Below, one piece after another: positions 37,245 through 46,589 of a DNA stretch of 64,000 nt (position 1 is its first letter; every line of letters begins with the position of its first letter). The translations under genes and the position numbers were made by a program. Under the pieces are notes generated by a model. That model saw only the letters and a program-made list of their open reading frames with translations. It was not told the origin of the DNA and did not search any database. The DNA comes from Bacteroides graminisolvens DSM 19988 = JCM 15093 (GTDB taxonomy: Bacteria; Bacteroidota; Bacteroidia; Bacteroidales; Bacteroidaceae), in the NCBI RefSeq assembly GCF_000428125.1, contig NZ_ATZI01000006.1:1-64000 (forward strand), given 5' to 3'.

Positions 37245-37868
37245 ATGGAAACATTAGGAAACAAGTATATCACTGTAGCGTATGATTTGTACACTACAGA
37301 AGATGGAGAAAGAGACTTGGTAGAACAGGCAACTGCAGAGCGTCCATTCCAGTTTATCTCTGGACTCGGAACAACTTTGGATTCTTTCGAGAGCCAAGTT
37401 GCAGGACTTGCCACAGGAGATAAGTTTGAATTTACATTAACTGCCGAAGAGGCATACGGCGAATACGTTGACGAACATGTTATTGAATTGCCTAAGCATG
37501 TCTTTGAAATAGACGGCAAATTTGATTCGGAAAGAATCTTTGCCGGCAACCCTATTCCTTTAATGGACTCAGAAGGTAACCGTCTAAACGGTACTGTAGT
37601 TGAAGTAAAAGACGAAGTTGTTATTGTCGACATGAATCATCCGTTAGCCGGTGCCGATTTGACTTTTATCGGTCAGGTAATCGAGAGCCGTTTAGCAACT
37701 AACGAAGAACTGCAAGGCATGGTAAACATGATGAGTGGTGAAGGTGGCTGCGGATGCGGTGGCAATTGCGGATGCGGTAGTGGCGATGAAGAAGGTGGCT
37801 GTGGCTGCGGAAGCAAAGAAGAAGGCGAAAGCTGCGGATGCGGCGGTGGCGGTTGTGGCTGTCACTAA
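37245..37868 (+). CDS. FKBP-type peptidyl-prolyl isomerase (SlyD-like) with metal-binding tail
   Basis: A 207-aa SlyD-type folding catalyst. The FKBP domain with inserted flap covers about residues 1-150 (NKYITVAYDLYT, FISGLGTTLDSFE, AYGEYVDEHVIELPK, DMNHPLAGADLTFIGQV). A C-terminal tail of about 40 residues is almost only Gly, Cys, Glu, Asp and Ser, with a dozen or so Cys residues and a final His, and probably binds Ni, Zn or Cu. The ATG at 37245 is preferred over an upstream TTG two codons earlier. Confidence 0.92.
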   Translation: METLGNKYITVAYDLYTTEDGERDLVEQATAERPFQFISGLGTTLDSFESQVAGLATGDKFEFTLTAEEAYGEYVDEHVIELPKHVFEIDGKFDSERIFAGNPIPLMDSEGNRLNGTVVEVKDEVVIVDMNHPLAGADLTFIGQVIESRLATNEELQGMVNMMSGEGGCGCGGNCGCGSGDEEGGCGCGSKEEGESCGCGGGGCGCH

Positions 37869-37890
37869 TCGGATAAGCTATACTTATTAT

Positions 37891-37926
37891 AATAAAAGCC
37901 GTGAAAGTAGTTTCGCGGCTTTTATT
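37891..37926. terminator. Bidirectional terminator between FKBP and cysteine desulfidase genes
   Basis: 11-bp stem AATAAAAGCCG/CGGCTTTTATT extended inward by GAAA/TTTC with a 4-nt loop. A/T-rich outer stem gives U-runs on both strands. Confidence 0.85.
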
Positions 37927-37959
37927 TATATATATAGGTGTTTATCAAATAGCCGAACG

Positions 37960-39243
37960 CTACTCTTTGTGCGTCATAATATCAAGAACTAGTTTATCAG
38001 TTTCGTTCATTCCCTGTGAGCCAATAAGAGTAAGGTTCCGAATGCTGCGATCAACATCCTGATCAATAATACCCTCTACAGAAGTAACGCATCGATTCTC
38101 CATGGCCATCATAGCCGACAAAACAGCAGTTGATACGCCACTCGCTACTTTCAATGCGCAACTGGGCTTGGCCCCGTCACAAATCATTCCCGTCAGGTTG
38201 GCTATCATGTTCTGGACTGCAGAGGCAACTTGCGGAAAGCCTCCTCCCATGAGCCAGGTTATACCGCAACTGGAACCGGTCGCTGCCACCACGCAACCAC
38301 ACAAAGCCGATAACCGACCTAAACTTTGCTTAATGTAGATAACCGTAAGATGGCTCATCATCAGTGCACGTATCAGTTCTTCTTCTGTTTTTTCGTTTTC
38401 CTCGGCATAAATCACAACCGGCAGCGTAGCCGAAATACCCTGATTACCACTGCCGGAGTTACTCATAACAGGAATCATGGCTCCTGCCATACGAGCATCA
38501 CATGCACCGGATGTATACGAAAGAATACGCGAAAGCGTACCGTTTCCCATCATTCGTTTCTCGGAATCACCTTTCAGCATTCTGCCTAAAGAATGACCGT
38601 AGTTTCCTTTAAAGGAACTCTCGGCAGCTGCTTTATTTAACTTTGCCGTATCTAAAATAAAGGCTATTTCAGCGAGTGGGGCCGTTAATGCAAAATCATA
38701 CACCTTGTGTAAGGTCAGATTCAATGTTTTTTCTTGGGCGGAAGCATCTGCCACAACATCTTCTTTCAAGAGCACATCGGCATCTTTGGAAACAAATACA
38801 AAACGGGTGTGTTCACCCGATATAATTGCGCCTGAGTGTGATGAACCAGCCTCACACACAACCTCAACATATAACTTCTCCGTGCAATCGTCTTTCAAAG
38901 CAATGGATATACGCTTTTCGTTTAAGTAAGCTTTTCCTTCTTCCACTGCTTGAGGAGTGCTGTCTTTAAGAACTTCCAGCTGATAGCTTGATTTACCAAT
39001 CAAGGCTCCTAGAGCAACTGCAATAGGCAAACCGATCATGCCTGTTCCGGGGATACCTACTCCCATTGCATTTTTAAGTATGTTGGCACTTAAAAACACA
39101 TTAATCTTTTCGGGGCGACACCCCAATACCTCAGTTGCCTTCGCCACACACAAAGCAACGGCAATGGGCTCTGTACATCCAATAGCAGGAATAACCTCCT
39201 GTTTCACCAGGTTTATAATTTGTTGTCTCTCTTCTTGTGTCAT
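37960..39243 (-). CDS. UPF0597 / L-cysteine desulfidase family protein (CyuA-like)
   Basis: A 427-aa protein of the serine dehydratase alpha-like family; studied members break L-cysteine to pyruvate, ammonia and sulfide using a [4Fe-4S] cluster. Cysteine-bearing blocks are IGCTEPIAVALC at residues 18-29, SYTSGACDARMAGAM near 265, CGCVVAATGSSCG near 335 and MICDGAKPSCALK near 380. ATG at 39243 is chosen because a -7 box at 39265-39272 lies inside a longer frame. Possible substrates other than cysteine cannot be excluded. Confidence 0.88.
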   Translation of the reverse strand: MTQEERQQIINLVKQEVIPAIGCTEPIAVALCVAKATEVLGCRPEKINVFLSANILKNAMGVGIPGTGMIGLPIAVALGALIGKSSYQLEVLKDSTPQAVEEGKAYLNEKRISIALKDDCTEKLYVEVVCEAGSSHSGAIISGEHTRFVFVSKDADVLLKEDVVADASAQEKTLNLTLHKVYDFALTAPLAEIAFILDTAKLNKAAAESSFKGNYGHSLGRMLKGDSEKRMMGNGTLSRILSYTSGACDARMAGAMIPVMSNSGSGNQGISATLPVVIYAEENEKTEEELIRALMMSHLTVIYIKQSLGRLSALCGCVVAATGSSCGITWLMGGGFPQVASAVQNMIANLTGMICDGAKPSCALKVASGVSTAVLSAMMAMENRCVTSVEGIIDQDVDRSIRNLTLIGSQGMNETDKLVLDIMTHKE

Positions 39244-39264
39244 AGGGAATATTACTATACGGTG

Positions 39265-39272
39265 CAAAAGTA
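39265..39272 (-). promoter_or_regulatory. -7 box TACTTTTG for the desulfidase gene
   Basis: Minus-strand TAnnTTTG match 22 bp before the chosen ATG. Confidence 0.6.
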
Positions 39273-39310
39273 GGCAATAATAAAGAGGGTGCAAAATAAA
39301 GGCATAGAAA

Positions 39311-39347
39311 TACGGTCCGAATCTTTCTCTCAAAGACTCGAACCGTA
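39311..39347 (-). terminator. Long hairpin, probable GH31 terminator or leader structure
   Basis: As minus-strand RNA the arms form 16 consecutive pairs, two of them G.U, with loop GAGAG. As plus-strand RNA the same two positions become A.C mismatches, so the structure favours minus transcription. The sequence just before it (39350-39382) resembles the leader at 53775-53805. A weak U-run follows. Lies 52 bp after the GH31 stop. Confidence 0.6.
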
Positions 39348-39398
39348 GAAATCAATTAACCTTAATGAAAAAATATTATGAAAAACTAATTCGAAATA

Positions 39399-41786
39399 TT
39401 ATTTATGAGTGATTTTAAAAGTTACCTGACCTTTTAATGGATTCTCTGTTAAGAGCCATTTATCTTGCTGCTGTTTTATCTTCAAGTGATGCAAACGATT
39501 ATCCGATGGGAAACAAACACTTCCCTCAGCAACAGAACTATCGGCAGTAAAAAGGCGAAGTTCAATGTTACTCCAATCCATTTTATCTGTACTCTGCGCC
39601 AAAGCGATGTGCGGCAAAGCTACACCATCACGTACTAAAATAACCGCAGGAATTTGTCCGGCTTCAATTTCATTCCAACCCGGTTGGTATACTTTGCCCG
39701 ACTGGTAATCAATCCATTTACCACCGGGTAGGTAAACATTTCGTTTGTTTCCTGCTTCCATCAAAGGAGCCACCAACAAATCGCTGCCAAACAGATATTG
39801 ATCTTCGATAGTCCACACAGCAGGATCGGTCGGATATTCAATGCAAAGAGCACGCAACATAGGCAATCCTTTCTCCGTACATTCTTTGGCTTGTGCATAA
39901 ATGTAAGGCATCAAACGGTATTTCATCTCGGCGCTCTCACGGAAAGCACGAACAAAAGAATCGTTATATAACCACGGTTCTTTAGGAGGTGCACCGTGCG
40001 CACGACTATGTGAGGTTAAGAATCCGAATGGCAGCCAACGTCGATAAAGTTCCTCAGGGGCCTTCTGTACAAAACCACCAATATCATGACTCCAAAAACT
40101 AAAACCGCTTAAACCAAGAGAAAGTCCGCCCCGAATTGTACCTAGCATACCAATATCCGTATTAGCAGCATCTCCTCCCCAATGAAGCGGATAACGTTGA
40201 GAACCCGCCCATGCACTTCGTGCCCAAATAATGTTTTCACCTTTTACTTGCTTGGTTATCTCGGCTACCGCTTTATTGTATCGCAGCGGATATAAGTTAT
40301 GTTCGTACAACCCTCCTTTGCCCGATGCATAAAAACCGTTAAGCGGTGCTGCTTCGCCAAAATCAACCTTTATGGCACCAACACCCATTGAAAGCAACCC
40401 TGATAACTTTTCCTGGTACCAACTAACGGTCTGTGGATTTGAAAAGTCGAGTACGGCATCTTCATAAGGCAACGTACCTGCAGCATTCTTCACTTGTAAT
40501 CCTTTCTCTATTATTTCATTGAAATAGCGATTTTTAGGAGTGAAATAAGGAAGCTGCCACAACGAAATATGAAAGCCATCGGACAGTAAGTCTTTTATCA
40601 TCTTCCGGGGGTTTGAAAAACGACTGGGTGCAAAGACATAATCACATTGCCAGTCCGTTTCAAACCAACCGGTATCAAAATGAATGACGTCGGCAGGTAT
40701 CTTATATTTCCTTAGGTTCCGCGCCACATCGTACCCTTCGGCTTCACTGAAATAGGTAATGCGACTCATCCAAGTACCAAAGCTCCACAACGGAGGCATG
40801 GGTGATTTACCAGTCAGGCAGGTATATTCATTAAGAACCTCTTTGGGTTCTCCGAAGAAAACAAATAAGTCGAGCGCTTCATCAGCCATAAACAGTTTAT
40901 TGATACCGATGTAAGTAGATCCAAAATCGCAAGTTACGGGTGCCGAAGTGTGCATGAACATACCATAACCCCGATTACTCATAAAGAAAGGTATTGGTTT
41001 ATACATTTGATCCGTTTCCGGGCCTTGCGGATCAGTCACAAACAAATTCACTTTCTGCCCCACTTTATTAATGGAAGTAAAGGACTCTCCACAACCCACA
41101 ATCTTTTCACCCGGCGACAAAGTAAATACAGGATTGATGCTGCGTGAATTATCAACCCCTCTTTTAATAAAGTTGAACGGCAGGCTTTTCACTTGGGTAG
41201 AATCATTGTCGCACCACCGCCAAGTGTCTGTCAGTCGGCGACCGGCAGCATCGTAGAAACTAACTCTCCAAGGGTTCTCCTCAATAACGATGCTACCAAA
41301 AGCACTTTTATATTGGTGTGCACCCTTTAACGCCGTATATTTCCAGCTAGTATCCTTACTAGGGGCTCCTGCCAGCATAAGAGAAGGCGCATCTGCGGGT
41401 GCAGCAGATGATGTCACCATGCGAATACGCAATGTACGCGGTGTAACAAAATCAACAGAAAAATTCAGTCGGGGATTGTTATCATAAGCAGCTTCAGGAA
41501 AATCAAGCATCTTTAAAGTTTGCGGCAACACAGTATTCACATTAAAAGCTTGCCGGGTATATAATGAATGACGTTTCCACTCAATGGTTCCCTGAGCTTT
41601 TTCAGTATCAAAAGCCGATAGCTTGTCGGCAAAGAAAAACAGATTGGTAAAATCGGCAAAGTCGGCACTCATATCTTTGGCCTGACTTAGCAAATAGGGT
41701 GTTCCTCCATTAGCAGATAACTGAGCAAAGAGTGGTAATGAGAGCGAGAAGATAAAAATCAAGACAGTTATTATTTTCCTATTCAT
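39399..41786 (-). CDS. Exported glycoside hydrolase family 31 (alpha-glucosidase/alpha-xylosidase)
   Basis: A 795-aa retaining alpha-glycosidase. ATG at 41786 opens a signal peptide (KIITVLIFIFSLSLPLFAQ), so a longer frame upstream is rejected. An N-terminal beta-sandwich is followed by the catalytic barrel (about residues 290-640). The nucleophile is in MGVGAIKVDFGEAAP (the KxDFGE form seen in YicI-type alpha-xylosidases), and the acid/base Asp in HWGGDAANTD. Substrate could be alpha-glucosides or xyloglucan-derived alpha-xylose; the motif slightly favours the latter. Stands alone, with no susCD pair nearby. Confidence 0.9.
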   Translation of the reverse strand: MNRKIITVLIFIFSLSLPLFAQLSANGGTPYLLSQAKDMSADFADFTNLFFFADKLSAFDTEKAQGTIEWKRHSLYTRQAFNVNTVLPQTLKMLDFPEAAYDNNPRLNFSVDFVTPRTLRIRMVTSSAAPADAPSLMLAGAPSKDTSWKYTALKGAHQYKSAFGSIVIEENPWRVSFYDAAGRRLTDTWRWCDNDSTQVKSLPFNFIKRGVDNSRSINPVFTLSPGEKIVGCGESFTSINKVGQKVNLFVTDPQGPETDQMYKPIPFFMSNRGYGMFMHTSAPVTCDFGSTYIGINKLFMADEALDLFVFFGEPKEVLNEYTCLTGKSPMPPLWSFGTWMSRITYFSEAEGYDVARNLRKYKIPADVIHFDTGWFETDWQCDYVFAPSRFSNPRKMIKDLLSDGFHISLWQLPYFTPKNRYFNEIIEKGLQVKNAAGTLPYEDAVLDFSNPQTVSWYQEKLSGLLSMGVGAIKVDFGEAAPLNGFYASGKGGLYEHNLYPLRYNKAVAEITKQVKGENIIWARSAWAGSQRYPLHWGGDAANTDIGMLGTIRGGLSLGLSGFSFWSHDIGGFVQKAPEELYRRWLPFGFLTSHSRAHGAPPKEPWLYNDSFVRAFRESAEMKYRLMPYIYAQAKECTEKGLPMLRALCIEYPTDPAVWTIEDQYLFGSDLLVAPLMEAGNKRNVYLPGGKWIDYQSGKVYQPGWNEIEAGQIPAVILVRDGVALPHIALAQSTDKMDWSNIELRLFTADSSVAEGSVCFPSDNRLHHLKIKQQQDKWLLTENPLKGQVTFKITHK

Positions 41787-41903
41787 ATTTATTGCATTTA
41801 AGGTTATTAACAAGAATGCGTAAAAGTAGAATAAATAAACGGCTCGGATAGTAGTCCTTTGTTTTATTATGGGGAATGAAATGTTGCATTGAGAAAAGTT
41901 TGT

Positions 41904-41911
41904 TATATTTG
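41904..41911 (+). promoter_or_regulatory. -7 box TATATTTG for aroC
   Basis: TAnnTTTG match 32 bp before the aroC ATG. Confidence 0.6.
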
Positions 41912-41942
41912 CAAGATAACGTAACATTAAAACCACAACTAT

Positions 41943-43019
41943 ATGTTTAATTCATTCGGCAATATTCTCAGACTCACAAGTTTCGGCGAGTCGCACGGTA
42001 AAGGTGTAGGTGGAGTCATTGACGGCTTCCCGGCCGGTGTGGAAATCGACATGGAATTTATTCAGCAAGAACTAAATCGCCGCCGTCCCGGACAATCGGC
42101 CATTACCACCGCCCGTAAAGAGCCCGATGAAGTAGAGCTTCTTTCGGGGGTATTTGAGGGAAAAACGACCGGATGTCCCATCGGGTTTATCGTTTGGAAC
42201 CAAAACCAACACTCTAACGACTATAACAACCTCAAAGATATTTATCGCCCATCGCATGCCGACTATACGTATGCAGTTAAATACGGAGTTCGCGATCACC
42301 GCGGAGGAGGTCGTTCCTCGGCACGCGAAACAACTTCGCGGGTAGTAGCAGGTGCTTTAGCCAAGCTGGCGCTGAAACAATTAGGAATCAAGATTACCGC
42401 CTATACAGCCCAAGTTGGTGAAATCAAACTTGAGAAAGATTATACGGCATACGATTTAAGTACAATAGAAGAAAATCCTGTTAGATGCCCGGATCAGGAA
42501 AAGGCAAAAGAGATGCAGGAACTTATTTACCAAACAAAAGGTGAAGGTGACACCATTGGAGGTATAGTTACGTGTGTAATCAAAGGTTGCCCGGTTGGGT
42601 TGGGACAACCTGTATATAACAAATTGCATGCAGCACTAGCTAACGCCATGATGAGCATCAACGCAGCCAAAGCCTTTGAATATGGAATAGGCTACAAAGG
42701 CATACACCAAAAAGGCTCTCAACAAAATGATATCTTCTTCAACGACAACGGTACCATAAATACCCATACCAACAATTCAGGAGGTATACAAGGCGGTATC
42801 AGCAATGGTCAGGACATCTACTTTAACGTATTGTTCAAACCCGTTGCCACCGTATTAATGGAACAACCTACTGTGAATGCCGACGGTACGGATACCACTA
42901 TCAAAGCACGCGGCCGTCACGACCCTTGTGTGTTGCCACGTGCAGTGCCCATCGTTGAAGCCATGTCTGCTCTGACCATACTAGATTATTATCTGCTCGA
43001 TAAGGCTACCAGATTATAA
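41943..43019 (+). CDS. aroC: Chorismate synthase
   Basis: Final shikimate-pathway step, making chorismate from EPSP with reduced FMN. 358 aa. Signatures are [23 protein letters not shown] (His), the [17 protein letters not shown] loop with its flavin-site His, [20 protein letters not shown] and [17 protein letters not shown]. An M20 dipeptidase gene starts 26 bp downstream and anmK follows, forming a plus-strand run of unrelated housekeeping genes. Confidence 0.97.
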   Translation: MFNSFGNILRLTSFGESHGKGVGGVIDGFPAGVEIDMEFIQQELNRRRPGQSAITTARKEPDEVELLSGVFEGKTTGCPIGFIVWNQNQHSNDYNNLKDIYRPSHADYTYAVKYGVRDHRGGGRSSARETTSRVVAGALAKLALKQLGIKITAYTAQVGEIKLEKDYTAYDLSTIEENPVRCPDQEKAKEMQELIYQTKGEGDTIGGIVTCVIKGCPVGLGQPVYNKLHAALANAMMSINAAKAFEYGIGYKGIHQKGSQQNDIFFNDNGTINTHTNNSGGIQGGISNGQDIYFNVLFKPVATVLMEQPTVNADGTDTTIKARGRHDPCVLPRAVPIVEAMSALTILDYYLLDKATRL

Positions 43020-43045
43020 TCAGAGTCATAAATAAAGAAACAATC

Positions 43046-44407
43046 ATGAACAGAATTCAAGAATACATCAAAAAGAATGAAGAAGGCATGATGAACGATT
43101 TGTTCAGCCTAATCCGCATTCCCAGTATTAGTGCTCTTCCCGAGCACAAAGACGATATGACGGCTTGTGCACAAAGGTGGAAACAGCTTTTGCTCGAAGC
43201 CGGTGCCGACGAGGCAATAGTGATGCCTTCAGCCGGCAATCCTATTGTTTATGCACAAAAGCTGGTAAACCCGCAGGCCAAAACCGTATTAGTATATGCA
43301 CACTACGATGTGATGCCCGCCGAACCATTAGAATTATGGAAAAGCCAACCTTTCGAACCGGAAATCAGAGACGGATACATCTGGGCAAGAGGAGCCGATG
43401 ATGACAAAGGACAGTCATTCATTCAGGTTAAGGCATTTGAATATTTGGTAAAAAACAACCTGCTAAAGAATAACGTCAAATTTATCTTCGAAGGAGAGGA
43501 AGAGATTGGATCACCTAGTTTAGAAGCCTTTTGCGAAGAACATAAGGAAATGCTCAGAGCCGACATCATTTTGGTAAGTGACACCAGTATGCTCGGAGCT
43601 GATCTACCCTCACTGACTACCGGCCTGCGAGGCCTTGCCTATTGGGAAATTGAAGTGACCGGACCTAACCGTGATCTTCATTCAGGTCACTTTGGAGGTG
43701 CCGTGGCCAACCCTATCAACACTCTCTGCGCCATGATCAGCCGTATTGTTGATCACGACGGACGCATTACCATCCCCGGCTTTTACGATGATGTGGAAGA
43801 AGTACCGCAAGCAGAAAGAGAGATGATTGCGCAAATTCCGTTTGACGAAGAGAAATACAAAGCCTCTATCGGCGTCAAAGAATTGTTTGGTGAAAAAGGG
43901 TATTCCACATTGGAGCGCAACAGTTGCCGTCCGTCTTTTGACGTTTGTGGCATTTGGGGTGGTTATACCGGTGAAGGCTCCAAAACGGTATTACCTTCCA
44001 AAGCTTATGCAAAAGTTTCTTGTCGATTAGTTCCGCATCAAGACCATCACAAAATATCCAAGCTGTTTGCCGAATATATTACCAGTATAGCTCCCCAAAG
44101 TGTACAAGTAAAGGTCACACCTATGCATGGCGGTCAAGGATATGTATGCCCCATCACACTCCCAGCCTATCAAGCAGCTCAAAAAGGATTCGAGATAGCG
44201 TTCGGCAAAAAGCCATTGGCCGTTCGCCGAGGAGGAAGTATTCCTATCATCTCTACTTTTGAACAGGTATTGGGAATTAAAACCATTCTAATGGGATTCG
44301 GTCTGGAGTCTAACGCCATTCATTCTCCCAACGAAAACTGCTCACTAGATATTTTCAGAAAAGGCATAGAAGCCGTAGCCGAATTTCACTTGGCGTATCA
44401 GGAATAA
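43046..44407 (+). CDS. M20 family dipeptidase (carnosinase/PepV-like)
   Basis: A 453-aa di-zinc aminoacyl peptidase. Metal ligands lie in VYAHYDVMPAEPLELW (His, Asp), ARGADDDKGQ (bridging Asp) and FEGEEEIGSPSLEAF (catalytic Glu and ligand Glu). A lid/dimerisation domain interrupts at about residues 200-360 (TGPNRDLHSGHFGGAVANP), and a final His ligand is likely in ESNAIHSPNEN. No signal peptide, so cytosolic. Substrate is probably dipeptides. Confidence 0.92.
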   Translation: MNRIQEYIKKNEEGMMNDLFSLIRIPSISALPEHKDDMTACAQRWKQLLLEAGADEAIVMPSAGNPIVYAQKLVNPQAKTVLVYAHYDVMPAEPLELWKSQPFEPEIRDGYIWARGADDDKGQSFIQVKAFEYLVKNNLLKNNVKFIFEGEEEIGSPSLEAFCEEHKEMLRADIILVSDTSMLGADLPSLTTGLRGLAYWEIEVTGPNRDLHSGHFGGAVANPINTLCAMISRIVDHDGRITIPGFYDDVEEVPQAEREMIAQIPFDEEKYKASIGVKELFGEKGYSTLERNSCRPSFDVCGIWGGYTGEGSKTVLPSKAYAKVSCRLVPHQDHHKISKLFAEYITSIAPQSVQVKVTPMHGGQGYVCPITLPAYQAAQKGFEIAFGKKPLAVRRGGSIPIISTFEQVLGIKTILMGFGLESNAIHSPNENCSLDIFRKGIEAVAEFHLAYQE

Positions 44408-44422
44408 TATATTATTTTGAAA

Positions 44423-45493
44423 ATGGAAAGCTTAACAATTCAAGCAATAGGCCTCATGTCCGGCACATCACTAGATGGGCTGGACATTTGTTGCACCACC
44501 TTTCAAAAAAGCAACGACCAGTGGGCATTTAAAATAGATTGTTCCAAAGCGTATTCTTATTCGGATGAGCTCAAAGAAAAGCTCGGAAACAAAGCGCAAC
44601 AAATGTCAGCTATTGAATTTGTGACCTTTCATAGTGAATATGGAAAGTTCCTAGGCAAGAGAGTGAATGATTTCATGAAAGAGTTTCACGTAAAGCCCGA
44701 TATTATTGCCTCACACGGACACACCATTTTTCATAAGCCGGAAAAACAAATCATGTTTCAGATTGGAGATGGAGCTGCAATTGCTGCGGAAACTCACATA
44801 CCCACAGTCTCTGACTTTAGAAGATTAGACATCATGCTTGGCGGACAAGGAGCACCGCTCGTTCCTATAGGCGACCGTCTTTTGTTTGGGGCTTATGATT
44901 ATTGTTTGAACCTGGGAGGTTTCTCAAACATTTCGTTCGAGAGCCAAGGGAAGCGTATCGCATTTGACATCAGCCCGGTAAATTATGTTATAAACCATTA
45001 TTGCCGGCAAATTGGTCTGGAATTTGATAAAGACGGGGAAATTGCTCGTTCGGGTAATATCTACCAACCTCTTTTAGACGAGCTTAACTCTATCAAGTTT
45101 TATCAGCAACCGGGACCTAAATCACTGGGAAGAGAATGGGTGGAAACATTTATTTATCCCATATTAGTAAAGTACAATCTACCACTCAAAGATACACTTC
45201 GTACTTTTTATGAGCATGCAGCTTATCAAATTTCCCGTATTGCTAAAGGCGGAAATTTGCTGATTACCGGAGGAGGAGCATTCAACTTATTCCTTGTAGA
45301 ACGAATAGAAGAGTTAACTGCCTGCCGCATTGTAATTCCCGACAGGCAGATTATAGAATACAAAGAAGCTCTTATTTTTGCTTTTTTAGGAGCACTATAT
45401 TGGAACAATGAGCCCAATTGCCTTGCTTCCGTTACCGGTGCCCCTTTTGATAATATTGGAGGAATGTTATTTAAAATGAACCATTCACGTTAA
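44423..45493 (+). CDS. anmK: Anhydro-N-acetylmuramic acid kinase
   Basis: Phosphorylates and opens anhydroMurNAc during cell-wall recycling. 356 aa from the ATG at 44423; an upstream TTG two codons earlier is less likely. Family features are AIGLMSGTSLDGLDIC (phosphate-binding), ASHGHTIFHKP, DFRRLDIMLGGQGAPLVPIGD, LNLGGFSNIS and LITGGGAFN. Last gene of the aroC run. It converges with lplA with only 13 bp between. Confidence 0.96.
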   Translation: MESLTIQAIGLMSGTSLDGLDICCTTFQKSNDQWAFKIDCSKAYSYSDELKEKLGNKAQQMSAIEFVTFHSEYGKFLGKRVNDFMKEFHVKPDIIASHGHTIFHKPEKQIMFQIGDGAAIAAETHIPTVSDFRRLDIMLGGQGAPLVPIGDRLLFGAYDYCLNLGGFSNISFESQGKRIAFDISPVNYVINHYCRQIGLEFDKDGEIARSGNIYQPLLDELNSIKFYQQPGPKSLGREWVETFIYPILVKYNLPLKDTLRTFYEHAAYQISRIAKGGNLLITGGGAFNLFLVERIEELTACRIVIPDRQIIEYKEALIFAFLGALYWNNEPNCLASVTGAPFDNIGGMLFKMNHSR

Positions 45494-45506
45494 AACGCGT
45501 CTTCAT

Positions 45507-46499
45507 TCATCGTATAATGGCCTCAGTCAACTCCTCCACGGAGAAACCGGCAAAGAATTCAGCTGTATTAATGCTTTCAAGAGCACTGTGCACGTCCTCA
45601 ACCGTATACCTCACTCCCTTTAAAGCATTCTCTACTGGCGAGAGATCACCGTTATTGCCAAAGAACGTTCCGTAAAATTTAATATTTTCAATCACCGAAT
45701 TCTTTACCGTAGCAAAGACCTGAATTTTACCGGCAGTAAAACGAGTGGTGAGTGTAATATTAAACTGAGGCGAATGACCGTAATTCCATTCCCAAGAAGA
45801 AAATTTATCCTGACTGACCCGTTCTATTTCAGCCAATTCCTCATCACTGAATACATACTCCTGCATATCCGGGAATTTACGCTTCATGTGTTGTAAAATA
45901 GTCTCCGAGAATTCCTCAACCGTAATTTTCCGGGGCAAGTGAGGCAATATATTTGTTACCGCACTACGAACTGATTTGACACTCTTCGAGTCAATCAGAT
46001 CCTTAGGAACCTCCAGCGCCTTAGATAAAACACCCAAATTCGTATCAAACAAAATGCAACCATGATGCATGATGCGCCCATTAATATAGGCTTGAGCATT
46101 ACCACAAATTTTTTGTCCCCCAATCACCAAATCATTTCTTCCGGTGAAGCTAGCCTCAACGCCCAACTCTTTCAACGTTTCAATAACCGGTTCCGAGAAA
46201 GATTTAAAGTCAAATTGACTTCCTTTTTCCTCATTAGATATGATGGTATAATTGAGGTTGTTGTGATCATGATAAACAGCCCCGCCGCCCGAAATTCGTC
46301 TCACCACATTGATGTGATTCTCACGCACATATTCTGCGTTAATCTCTTCCAGTGTATTCTGATGTTTGCCAACTACAATAGTTGGTTCGTTGATCCACAA
46401 CATGAACACCTTTTCGTGATTCAGCAACTTTTTGAAACAATACTCCTCAAGTGCAATGTTATACTGAGGCTTATTTGATTTACTGATAATATAGATCAT
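45507..46499 (-). CDS. lplA: Lipoate--protein ligase
   Basis: Attaches lipoate to lipoyl domains via lipoyl-AMP. 330 aa. Motifs are VVRRISGGGAVYHDHNNLNYTII (RRxSGGGxVxHD), FTGRNDLVIGGQKICGNAQ with the catalytic Lys, and HHGCILFDTNLGVLSKAL. The C-terminal accessory domain is present. It lies just downstream of a 2-oxoacid dehydrogenase complex whose lipoyl domain is its likely substrate. A hairpin (46517-46567) may separate the transcripts. Confidence 0.94.
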   Translation of the reverse strand: MIYIISKSNKPQYNIALEEYCFKKLLNHEKVFMLWINEPTIVVGKHQNTLEEINAEYVRENHINVVRRISGGGAVYHDHNNLNYTIISNEEKGSQFDFKSFSEPVIETLKELGVEASFTGRNDLVIGGQKICGNAQAYINGRIMHHGCILFDTNLGVLSKALEVPKDLIDSKSVKSVRSAVTNILPHLPRKITVEEFSETILQHMKRKFPDMQEYVFSDEELAEIERVSQDKFSSWEWNYGHSPQFNITLTTRFTAGKIQVFATVKNSVIENIKFYGTFFGNNGDLSPVENALKGVRYTVEDVHSALESINTAEFFAGFSVEELTEAIIR

Positions 46500-46516
46500 A
46501 CTGCATTATTTATAAA

Positions 46517-46567
46517 AAAGAAAATCAACTTACTGCATCCAAAGATAAGCAGAAATTGATTTTCTTT
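46517..46567 (-). terminator. Hairpin between lpdA and lplA
   Basis: Perfect 12-bp arms AAAGAAAATCAA (46517-46528) and TTGATTTTCTTT (46556-46567) around a 27-nt loop. On the minus strand a T-run follows. A/T-only stem, so moderate strength. It could act as a partial terminator. Confidence 0.5.
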
Positions 46568-46589
46568 ATCATGTATAGTAAAATTCCGG

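Noticed and set aside
41787..41936. N-terminal extension of the GH31 enzyme
   Set aside because: It would put 50 residues before a clear signal peptide and overlap the divergent aroC promoter area.
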